From Phycisphaerae bacterium (GTDB taxonomy: Bacteria; Planctomycetota; Phycisphaerae; Phycisphaerales; UBA1924), in assembly GCA_030432255.1 (NCBI GenBank), contig JAUIHS010000014.1:1-64000 (forward strand): 64,000 nucleotides of DNA. Direction: 5' to 3'. Positions 6,709-14,030 of the stretch are shown piece after piece. The notes beneath the pieces are model-generated. The model had not been told where the DNA came from and ran no database searches. It saw only the letters and a list, made by a program, of their open reading frames with translations. The translations under genes and the position numbers were made by a program. Position 1 is the first letter of the stretch. Every line of letters begins with the position of its first letter.

Positions 6709-8679
6709 ATGTCACTCCTCGCCGCCATCCAGACCCCGTCGGACCTTCGTCGCCTTCCGGTCGAGGACCTTCCGTCGGTCGCTGCCGAGATTCGTCAGGC
6801 CATCTTCGAGCAGGTTTCGAAGACGGGCGGGCACCTCGCCCCGAACCTCGGGGTGGTGGAACTGACGATCGCCATGCACTATGTCTTCGATTTCGGGCAT
6901 GATCGCCTGCTTTTCGATGTCGGTCACCAGTGCTATCCGCACAAGTTGCTGACCGGCCGCGCCTCGCTGCTTCCCGGGCTGCGTACGCGTGCCGGGATGG
7001 CCGGTTTCCCGGAGCCTCGGGAGTCCGAGTACGACCTCTTCAGCGTCGGACATGCCGGAACCGGGATCTCGACGGCCGTCGGGATGGCTCGCGGCGACGA
7101 GTTGCGCAATGAGCATTACGTTCCCGACCGCAACCCGACGGGCCGCCGCGTGGTCACTCTGATCGGCGACGCATCGATTGTGAACGGTGTTGCGATGGAA
7201 GGCCTGAACAACGCCGGCACGATGAAGCGGCAGTTCCTTGTGGTGCTGAATGACAACGGTATGTCGATCAGCAAGCCACAGGGCGCGATTGCGGGTTCAT
7301 TCGATCGCCTGCGCATCAATCCGATCTACGGCGATATGAAGCGGCGCGCCCGCAGGGCGCTGGAGAAACTTCCCGGCGGTTCGCTGGTTGAAGAGGCGTA
7401 TCACCGCATGGGTGAGATGGCGAAGGCCGCGATCACGGAAGACACGTGGTTTGAGCACTTCGGTCTCGTCACAGTGGGTCCGATTGACGGTCACGATCTG
7501 CCGACGCTGATCGAGTTCCTCTCGGAGGCCCGCGACTTCGATCGCCCGATGGTGCTTCACGTGAAGACCGTGAAGGGCAAGGGGTACGAGATCTCAGAGA
7601 AGGATGCCAGCCTCTTCCATTCGCCGCCCGCGTTTGACTTCGATCCGGATTCGTGTCGGGTTGAACTGCGAAAGTCCGGTCGCTCATTCACTTCGGCGTT
7701 CGGCGATGCCATGCTGGATCTCATGGACGATGATGAGGACATTGTGGCGTGCACGGCCGCGATGCCTGGTGGGACCGGCCTTGATCGTGTGATGGAGGCT
7801 TATCCATCGCGCACGTTTGACACCGGCATCTGCGAGTCGCATGCGATGGACATGATGGCCGGCCTCGCCCGCACTGGGCTCAAACCCTTCTTCGCGGTGT
7901 ACAGCACATTCCTGCAGCGCGCTTTCGATCAGGCATTCCAGGAGGTGGCGCTGCAAGGTCTGCCCGTGCGCCTCTGCCTCGATCGCGCCGGACTGGTCGG
8001 TGGCGACGGCGCGGTGCACCATGGATTCTGTGACGTCTCGATTCTCCGGACGCTCCCCGGCTCATGCCTGATGGCGGCGATGGATGAGCCGTCACTTCGG
8101 GCGGCGCTGGAGTTCATGACGGGTTGGAACACCGGCCTGTCCGCCGTTCGGTACCCGCGCGACAACGTCTCGACGCGATTTGCGGACGAGGTGTGCCCGC
8201 CCTTCGAGTTGGGGCGCGCTCGACCGCTCCTCACCCCCGAGGATCCGGAGGTGGCGATCCTGGCCTATGGCGTCACGGCGATCGCGGCGGTCGAGGCCGC
8301 TGAGAGCCTCGGGGCGGAGCAGCGTGTCGCGGTCTACGACGCCCGCTTTGCGATGCCCGTGGACGAGGCCCTGATCGAGGATCTCGTGGGTCGGGGCATT
8401 CCCATCCTGACGCTCGAAGACCACGGTGTCGTGGGCGGCTTCGGTGCGGCGGTTCTGGAGGCCGCGAACCGGCTCGGCCTTGAGACGTCCGGGATCAGGC
8501 GTCTGGGTCTTCCGGAACGATGGATCGCTCAGGACAGTCGAGCGGCACAGCTTCGCGAGGTCGGGCTGGACACCACGTCGATCGTCAGTGCGATCCGTTC
8601 CTGCCGCGAGGACACCCCGCCGATCGATGCGGCCCGGGCTCACTCGGGTGCCGTTCGCCGCGCGGATTCGTCAGCCTGA
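6709..8679 (+). CDS. dxs: 1-deoxy-D-xylulose-5-phosphate synthase
   Basis: DXS condenses pyruvate and glyceraldehyde 3-phosphate, with thiamine diphosphate and Mg2+, in the first step of the MEP isoprenoid pathway. The 656-residue protein has the N-terminal TPP domain with DVGHQCYPHKLLTGR, a TPP/Mg motif GDASIVNGVAMEGLNNAG (family form GDGxxxxG...ALNNAG) and VVLNDNGMSIS. The transketolase pyrimidine domain follows from about 320 and the C-terminal domain includes EDHGVVGGFGAAV. The sequence GDASIVNG deviates from the common GDGALTGG, but the metal-binding Asp and Asn are kept. ATG 6709 is chosen over TTG 6700. The NAD kinase gene begins 25 bases after the stop and is probably co-transcribed. 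A second MEP gene, ispF, lies at 40164. Confidence 0.93.
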   Translation: MSLLAAIQTPSDLRRLPVEDLPSVAAEIRQAIFEQVSKTGGHLAPNLGVVELTIAMHYVFDFGHDRLLFDVGHQCYPHKLLTGRASLLPGLRTRAGMAGFPEPRESEYDLFSVGHAGTGISTAVGMARGDELRNEHYVPDRNPTGRRVVTLIGDASIVNGVAMEGLNNAGTMKRQFLVVLNDNGMSISKPQGAIAGSFDRLRINPIYGDMKRRARRALEKLPGGSLVEEAYHRMGEMAKAAITEDTWFEHFGLVTVGPIDGHDLPTLIEFLSEARDFDRPMVLHVKTVKGKGYEISEKDASLFHSPPAFDFDPDSCRVELRKSGRSFTSAFGDAMLDLMDDDEDIVACTAAMPGGTGLDRVMEAYPSRTFDTGICESHAMDMMAGLARTGLKPFFAVYSTFLQRAFDQAFQEVALQGLPVRLCLDRAGLVGGDGAVHHGFCDVSILRTLPGSCLMAAMDEPSLRAALEFMTGWNTGLSAVRYPRDNVSTRFADEVCPPFELGRARPLLTPEDPEVAILAYGVTAIAAVEAAESLGAEQRVAVYDARFAMPVDEALIEDLVGRGIPILTLEDHGVVGGFGAAVLEAANRLGLETSGIRRLGLPERWIAQDSRAAQLREVGLDTTSIVSAIRSCREDTPPIDAARAHSGAVRRADSSA

Positions 8680-8704
8680 TCCGGCTTCGATAGGGGATTC
8701 CGTC

Positions 8705-9592
8705 ATGGCACGTTCGGTCCTTCTGCTCGTGAATTACCAGAAGCAGCGCGTCTGTGATGCGCTGGATGACGTGCGCGCGATTGTGAAGCGTCACGGTCGG
8801 ATTGCCGAGGAGTTGCCGGCGGATACTGAGGTTCCCCCAGATCCGAAGGGTGCTGATCTGATCATGGTGCTGGGCGGCGACGGGACGTTCCTGGCTCAGG
8901 CACGGCGATGTGCCGAGATGGATCTGCCGCTGGTGGGCGTCAATCTGGGTCATCTGGGCTATCTTGCGGAGTTTGACCTGGCATCACTTGAGCGTGCGGC
9001 GCCGTGGCTGCTGGGTGACGGCGTGTTGCAGACTGAGCGTCGCCCTTTTCTCCGGGTGGACGTGGTGTCGAATGGGGGTCCGGAGCCGACCTTTGCGGGT
9101 CTGGCCCTGAATGACGGTGTGATCACCGCGGGGCCTCCTTATCGGATGCTTCAGATGGAGTTGCGGTTGAATGGCGAGTCGGGTCCTCGGATTCACGGCG
9201 ACGGCATCATCGTGTCGACACCGGCGGGTTCGACGGGCTACAGCGTGTCTTCGGGTGGTCCGATCGTGACGCCGGGGAGCCAGGCCTTGTCGATCACGCC
9301 GATTGCCGCCCACACGCTTGCGATTCGTCCGGTGGTGGTGCCGATGACGTGTGACATCACGGTTCTGCTGCATCGAGCGAACGAGGTGGGGGACACGGGT
9401 TCGGGGCCTCAGGGCACGACGCTGGTGCTGGACGGGCAGGTGCATTTTCCTCTGAAAACAGGCGATTCAGTGCACTTTCGGGAAGCTGACCGGTCGATCC
9501 GGCTGGTCCGCGATCCGGAGGTGAGTTACTGGCAGACCTTGATTCGGAAGATGCACTGGGGCCGATCTCCGGGCTCGCCGGGGCCGGCGTGA
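8705..9592 (+). CDS. nadK: NAD kinase
   Basis: NAD kinase phosphorylates NAD to NADP in the cytosol. The 295-residue protein has the catalytic GGDGTFL motif at residues 57-63, a NLGHLGYLAEF block at about 80-90, the LALNDGVI segment and the glycine-rich TPAGSTGYSVSSGGPI loop that binds NAD. These are the hallmarks of the ATP-NAD kinase family and the length is typical. ATG 8705 follows the dxs stop by 25 bases and gives a normal N-terminus (MARSVLLLVNYQK); longer in-frame starts lie inside dxs and are rejected. Co-transcription with dxs makes sense because the next MEP enzyme, IspC, consumes NADPH, but that link is inference. Confidence 0.93.
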   Translation: MARSVLLLVNYQKQRVCDALDDVRAIVKRHGRIAEELPADTEVPPDPKGADLIMVLGGDGTFLAQARRCAEMDLPLVGVNLGHLGYLAEFDLASLERAAPWLLGDGVLQTERRPFLRVDVVSNGGPEPTFAGLALNDGVITAGPPYRMLQMELRLNGESGPRIHGDGIIVSTPAGSTGYSVSSGGPIVTPGSQALSITPIAAHTLAIRPVVVPMTCDITVLLHRANEVGDTGSGPQGTTLVLDGQVHFPLKTGDSVHFREADRSIRLVRDPEVSYWQTLIRKMHWGRSPGSPGPA

Positions 9593-9687
9593 CGGCCCTG
9601 TTCGGTGGTCGGCGGTGATTCCTCAAAAGATTTCCCCGATCGAGTAATTTTTGCTGGCGTGTCTTCCATCACCCGGCTAAGTTACTC

Positions 9688-9968
9688 GTGTTGGTAGGAG
9701 TGGAAGTACCAGGCTTCGGCTTGGTCAGAGAGGGAAGTCCTGGCAACAGGACAAACACGTCAACCTGGAGCTTTGTGCGACAGGTCTCCGAGCTTTGCTC
9801 GGGTAGGGAAGCGGATCGTCTCGGCCTGATGATCCGTGCAAAACACGTCGGCGGGCTTGCCCGTCTCTAGGGGATAGGTGGAAAAGGCCGCCGCCTGAAA
9901 CACGCACGCAAACGCATGTTCGCGTGTGGCAGAAGCCAGGATCATCGAGAGATGGTTCTGGCTTTTTT
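9688..9968 (+). ncRNA. Candidate structured non-coding RNA, family unassigned
   Basis: The 513-base gap between nadK and the kinase gene contains a run of strong hairpins ending in an intrinsic terminator. Visible elements in order: ACCAGGC-UUCG-GCUUGGU (about 9707-9724); GUCCUG-GCAA-CAGGAC (about 9736-9751); ACCUG..CAGGU (about 9762-9785); CCGAGC-UUU-GCUCGG (about 9787-9801); CGGAUC..GAUCCG (about 9811-9835); CGGGC-UU-GCCCG (about 9852-9863); ACACGC..GCGUGU (about 9899-9926); then the terminator. Single-stranded linkers repeat the motif AAACACGUC. It does not show the conserved blocks of RNase P, tmRNA, SRP RNA, cobalamin or TPP riboswitches. The 5' end is estimated from a TTGCTG (9651) and GCTAAG/TAAGTT (9676-9683) pair with non-ideal spacing. 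It could be a small RNA or a leader that ends before the kinase gene. Confidence 0.5.
9934..9968 (+). terminator. Strong intrinsic terminator closing the candidate RNA
   Basis: The arms AGCCAGGATCATC and GATGGTTCTGGCT enclose a GAGA tetraloop, with two mismatched or wobble positions, and are followed by six Ts. It lies 138 bases before the kinase start codon, so it ends an RNA originating upstream rather than the kinase message, unless it acts as an attenuator. Confidence 0.85.
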
Positions 9969-10105
9969 CTTGCGCTGATCGGATTCCTCCAGGCGCCACG
10001 CGCCTCGATTACGCTCTCTGCACAAGGAGGCGCTCACGCACGCGAGCGGTCCGCGCTTTCCGGGTCCACCCAGATCACGCGAACAGGTACCATGACCTTC
10101 ACCCC

Positions 10106-11935
10106 ATGAGCGGACAGGCACCCGACGAATTCGATCACACACTTCGCGGCCCCGCCAATCGCGATACCACGCAGGGACCGGATATCGGTGCGACGGTTCC
10201 CAATGAGCGGCCCGTCATCGACGGTCGCTATCGCGTGATCCGGCGCATCGGGTCGGGCGGGATGGGTGATGTGTACCTTGCCGAGGACAAGGACCTCATC
10301 GACAACGTCGCCGTCAAGTTGCTGCCTTCCGTCATCGGCACGCGTAAGCGCGAGGTCGAACGGCTCCGTCAGGAAGCAAAGCTCTGCCGCAATCTGACGC
10401 ATACGAACATCGTCAGCACCTTCACCTTCGGGCTGGATGAGAGCCGGAACAACTCGCCCTACCTGGTGATGCAGTACATCGATGGTGAGACGCTGGACGA
10501 TGTGCTGGCGGACTTCCCGAAGGGCATCCCGCTCGAGCGCTGTTGCCGCTGGATCGAAGAGATCGCGTCCGCGCTGGATTACGCGCACGAGAGCGGCATC
10601 CTGCATCGCGACATCAAGCCCTCGAACATCATGATCGACAAGTCCGGGCGGGCCTACCTCATGGATTTCGGCATCGCACGGCAGGCGCACGACACCATGC
10701 TCGAAGTCACCGGACGCGACGCCTCCGGGACCCCCAAGTACATGAGCCCTCAGCAACTCGCCGGGAAGAACAGCACGTCCAACGACATCTATTCGTTCGC
10801 GGCGACGGTCTACGAAATGCTGACGGGTGCCGCGCCCTTCAACTCGGGTGACATCACATACCAGATCCGTGAGGTCCCGCCGAAGCCGGCGGAACACCTT
10901 CCGGGCCATGTCAATGACGCCATGATGGCGGGGCTCTCCAAGGACCCGATCCAGCGTCCCGGCACGGCAACGGAACTGGCACAGCGCATTGCCTTTGATC
11001 CGGATACCGAAGTCGCAGAGAGTGCCGGGACGTCGATCGGCGCTCTCCTGCCCGTCCCGCGTCGGGGCGGGAGCGGCACGAAGCGAACGCGCTCGGCGAG
11101 TCGTTCGCGCCAGAAAACCGGTTCGCGCTCGCGCACCGGTACGACTGATCCGGTGGTCATCTCGTCGTATCACGAAGAAGAGGCACCGGGCGAGGCGATC
11201 GCTCCTGCGCTGGCGGCGAGTGCGCTGTGGGCTCTGCTCGCGGCGGCAGGGGTCATGGGCGTGGTGATGGCGACCGCCGGAGTCATGCAACGGGATCTGG
11301 ACCTCGCCGGACTCCTGATGCGTCCACTCGTGATCGGCGGACTGGTGATTGGTGCGGCACTTGGTCTCGGTGTGGGTGTGGTGGGTCGTTCCCTGCAGCA
11401 GGCGGGTACGGCGCGGATGGTGGTCGGGGCCGCAGCGGCTGTTACCGCTCTTGTCGTGTTGGTGACAACGCTTACCAGTGCGGGCACTTCGGGAGTCTCG
11501 ATTGCCGTCCTGCTCCTCCTGAGCATGGGCACCGTGGCGCTCAGTGCAGCGACCCTCCCGGATATATGGAGGCGCACGGGTCTGGCGCTGCTGGCAGGGG
11601 TGGTGCTCGCCGGGGTCGCCGCGCTGGCCGGTCTGGCAACAGGCGAAGGGACGGTATTGATGACGACGGTCGCACCGGGTCTCACCGCGCTGGTGCTGTG
11701 CGGCATTGGTGCGGCGAGTGCGGGCGGGCGTTCGGGGGTGCAGGCGGGGCTGACCGGGGGTCTTGCCGGCGGCGTGATTGTCGGTCTGCTCGCGTTCGCG
11801 GCGGTGACGGCAGCCCAGTCATCCCTGCACCTTGGAGGTGCGCTGGTTGGAGGGCTGGTGGGTGCGGGTCTGGCGGTTGTGGGCGGCGTATTTTCCGGCT
11901 TCATTGCCCGGTACTGGAATCCGCTGTCCGACTGA
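10106..11935 (+). CDS. Serine/threonine protein kinase with a polytopic membrane C-terminus
   Basis: A Hanks-type kinase domain occupies residues 42-300: glycine loop GSGGMGDV (49-56), catalytic lysine in VAVKLLP (Lys71), HRDIKPSN (His167-Asn174), DFG at 187-189 and activation segment GTPKYMSPQQLAG. A basic low-complexity linker (KRTRSASRSRQKTGSRSRTG, about 330-350) follows. The rest contains eight hydrophobic segments between about residues 370 and 600, instead of the usual single anchor and extracellular sensor. The kinase therefore faces the cytoplasm and hangs from an integral membrane domain of unknown role. ATG 10106 is chosen because longer in-frame starts run into the terminator at 9934-9968; a five-codon frame (10092-10109) overlaps it. 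The gene is convergent with the sulfotransferase gene. Confidence 0.9.
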   Translation: MSGQAPDEFDHTLRGPANRDTTQGPDIGATVPNERPVIDGRYRVIRRIGSGGMGDVYLAEDKDLIDNVAVKLLPSVIGTRKREVERLRQEAKLCRNLTHTNIVSTFTFGLDESRNNSPYLVMQYIDGETLDDVLADFPKGIPLERCCRWIEEIASALDYAHESGILHRDIKPSNIMIDKSGRAYLMDFGIARQAHDTMLEVTGRDASGTPKYMSPQQLAGKNSTSNDIYSFAATVYEMLTGAAPFNSGDITYQIREVPPKPAEHLPGHVNDAMMAGLSKDPIQRPGTATELAQRIAFDPDTEVAESAGTSIGALLPVPRRGGSGTKRTRSASRSRQKTGSRSRTGTTDPVVISSYHEEEAPGEAIAPALAASALWALLAAAGVMGVVMATAGVMQRDLDLAGLLMRPLVIGGLVIGAALGLGVGVVGRSLQQAGTARMVVGAAAAVTALVVLVTTLTSAGTSGVSIAVLLLLSMGTVALSAATLPDIWRRTGLALLAGVVLAGVAALAGLATGEGTVLMTTVAPGLTALVLCGIGAASAGGRSGVQAGLTGGLAGGVIVGLLAFAAVTAAQSSLHLGGALVGGLVGAGLAVVGGVFSGFIARYWNPLSD

Positions 11936-11956
11936 GATCCAGATCGGAGATCCGTT

Positions 11957-13438
11957 TCATTCGGCCGGCACTGCGTTTCCGAGAGCGTCAATAAGTGGGC
12001 CGAGGTGCTTTTCGAATCGCTTCCAGCGTTTGACGGCGTCGCGATAGATCGGCTGGCGCACCTGTTCGTTGCTGGCCGTGAGCGTGATGCGCGTGCTTTC
12101 GTGATAGTGCAGGCACTGGTCGTCCCAGGGGAGGCCGACGAATTCGATCATGCACCGCGACTCACCTTCCTGGTCTGCGACGAGGTCCTCGTACCGGACG
12201 TCAAGGATGGGGTTGGCGAGCGTCGACTTCCAGTGCGTCATGACGCGATCGTATTCAATCCAGAAGGCGCCGAGGTCGGTCAGCGACGATGCGTAGGGGT
12301 GGCTTCCGCCGAAGTGATGCATGTAACACGAGAGGCAGGTGTCGATCGGATCCCGCCTGCAGTGGATGAAGCGGGCGTTCGGGAAGATCATGCTGATGAA
12401 GCCGAGGTGCAGGAAGTTCGTCGGCATCTTGTCGCTGACGTGTCCATCGTCGGTACTCGGCGGCAGGGCTTCCCGGTAGCGACGTGCGGACTGCGCGACT
12501 GTCGCAGCGGAAACGAGTTGGGCATGCTGAAGCAAAGCCATGGAGCAGACGCGCGCGTTGTTCTCGATGCGCGAAACGAGACCGTTGATCGTCTCCAGTT
12601 CACCGGCGCCGGTGAACGAGGGGTGCGCATCGAGGATCTGCTCGACAAGGCTCGTGCCCGAACGAGGCATGCCGACAATGAAGACCGGGGCAAAGTCCGG
12701 ATCTCCCGACTCCTGCAATTTCGAGATGCGGTCGCGGCTGCAGCCATTCATGACGTTTGTGATTGCGTTTGAGAAAGCAGTCGCATTGAATGCGCCGGAG
12801 TTGATGTCATTGGCCGTGCGATATGCGGCGAAAGCGTCATCGTCACGCTTCACCCGACGCAGGAGGTCGCCGTACCGGAACAGGGCCATCATCTGACGCG
12901 CCGGTGGTATGGACGCGTCGTTGACGAAGGGCTCAATAGCCGTGATTCCCGCATCGAACTTCCCGAGGCGGAGTGCGACATCGGCGAATTCCACGGCGGC
13001 GTGGACCTCGGTGAACCCCTTCTCAGCATGAGGGTGAAGGAGTTCGAACGCCTGCTCCGGTTCGCCCTGAAGGGCCATGATATTGGCCCGTCCTGCGAGT
13101 CCCCACTCGTGGCCGGGGCTGAGCATGAGCATCCGGTCAAGTCGCGCGAGAGCGGTGTCGAGTTCCCCCAGTCCCCGGTACGCCATGGCGAGGTCGTAGT
13201 AGTAGCGGGCGACATTCGGCTTTCGCTGGATCGCGTCCTCGATGGTGTCGCGCGCCTGCTCAATCAGCCCGAGTTGCAGTTCACAGACGCCGACCATGTA
13301 GAGCATTTCAGCGTCGCCGCGACGGCGGGCGCTCATGGTCCGAAAAGCTGACAGTGCCGACGCGAAGTCACCGTTTTCGAAGGCCTGATACGCGTGGGCG
13401 ATTTCCTGGCGGGCGGCATGTGAGCGAGGGCGAGCCAT
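11957..13438 (-). CDS. TPR-sulfotransferase fusion protein
   Basis: The 493-residue protein begins with about 230 residues of tetratricopeptide repeats (for example ALSAFRTMSARRRGDAEMLY, ARYYYDLAMAYRGLGELDTA) and ends with a sulfotransferase domain. The PAPS 5'-phosphosulfate loop is VFIVGMPRSGTSLVEQILD (about residue 250), and the 3'-phosphate block is ARFIHCRRDPIDTCLSCYMH (about 355). The fold transfers sulfate from PAPS to hydroxyl or tyrosine acceptors; the acceptor here is unknown, with the TPR part likely choosing the partner. No signal peptide is apparent. ATG 13438 is favoured because the longer frame would overlap the divergent asparaginase-like gene starting at 13493. TPR-sulfotransferases of this build are common in marine proteobacteria and planctomycetes. 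Confidence 0.85.
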   Translation of the reverse strand: MARPRSHAARQEIAHAYQAFENGDFASALSAFRTMSARRRGDAEMLYMVGVCELQLGLIEQARDTIEDAIQRKPNVARYYYDLAMAYRGLGELDTALARLDRMLMLSPGHEWGLAGRANIMALQGEPEQAFELLHPHAEKGFTEVHAAVEFADVALRLGKFDAGITAIEPFVNDASIPPARQMMALFRYGDLLRRVKRDDDAFAAYRTANDINSGAFNATAFSNAITNVMNGCSRDRISKLQESGDPDFAPVFIVGMPRSGTSLVEQILDAHPSFTGAGELETINGLVSRIENNARVCSMALLQHAQLVSAATVAQSARRYREALPPSTDDGHVSDKMPTNFLHLGFISMIFPNARFIHCRRDPIDTCLSCYMHHFGGSHPYASSLTDLGAFWIEYDRVMTHWKSTLANPILDVRYEDLVADQEGESRCMIEFVGLPWDDQCLHYHESTRITLTASNEQVRQPIYRDAVKRWKRFEKHLGPLIDALGNAVPAE

Positions 13439-13492
13439 GAGTGGATTGTAGCGACCGAGACTTGCGGCGGTTCCGGCCGTATGCTGTGCGAC

Positions 13493-14002
13493 ATGCGGAA
13501 CATCGAGGTCATCACGACGGGGGGCACGATCGAGAAGACGTACGACGACTTCACGGGTTCGCTGTCGAACCGTGGCTCGATTGTGCGCCGGATGTTGGCG
13601 CGTCTGCGTCTCCCTGACACGCAGGTGCGGGTGATGGAACTGATGAGCAAGGACAGTCTGGATCTCACGGACGAGGATCGGGAGCGCATCGTGCGGATTG
13701 TTCGGGCGGCGAGCGAGATGGCGGATGCGGTGGTGCTGCTGCACGGGACGGACACGCTGCAGGAGACGGGTGAGCGGCTGTGTGCGGACATTCCGGAGCC
13801 GATCGTTCCGATTGTTCTCACGGGCGCGATGCGTCCCTTCGAGATGAAGCGATCGGATGCACTGCAGAATCTCACCGAGGCGCTCTTCGGCGCGTCGACA
13901 CTGTCACCGGGCGTGTACTTCGTCGGTCACGGTAAGGTGCTGGCATTCCCCGGAGTCGTCAAGGACCGGGCGGCGGGCACGTTTGTTCTGGCGGAGCAGT
14001 GA
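13493..14002 (+). CDS. Short asparaginase-like protein (N-terminal domain only)
   Basis: The product is 169 residues, about half a normal L-asparaginase. It contains both catalytic signatures of the N-terminal domain: EVITTGGTIEKTYDD near the start, with the TGGTI nucleophile block, and VVLLHGTDTLQETGERL around residue 80, with the HGTDT catalytic Thr-Asp. The C-terminal domain, which completes the active site across the dimer in full-length enzymes, is absent, and the gene ends cleanly, with no sign of a frameshift afterwards. It is therefore probably a genuine stand-alone family rather than a broken gene. The starts ATG 13481 and ATG 13493 are both possible. It is divergent from the sulfotransferase gene with a ~50-base gap and convergent with the PAS/GAF gene. 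Confidence 0.75.
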   Translation: MRNIEVITTGGTIEKTYDDFTGSLSNRGSIVRRMLARLRLPDTQVRVMELMSKDSLDLTDEDRERIVRIVRAASEMADAVVLLHGTDTLQETGERLCADIPEPIVPIVLTGAMRPFEMKRSDALQNLTEALFGASTLSPGVYFVGHGKVLAFPGVVKDRAAGTFVLAEQ

Positions 14003-14030
14003 GGCCGGCACTCGGTCGGATGGTCGGGGG

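Noticed and set aside
9688-9968. RNase P RNA, tmRNA or a TPP/cobalamin riboswitch
   Set aside because: GAGGGAAGTCC resembles part of the RNase P core and GTAGGGAAG resembles the TPP box, but the other conserved blocks (RNase P CR-V, TPP CTGAGA, cobalamin B12 box, tmRNA acceptor arm) are missing.
9926-10105. Extended N-terminus for the membrane kinase
   Set aside because: It would run through the strong terminator hairpin at 9934-9968 and has no kinase-like sequence.
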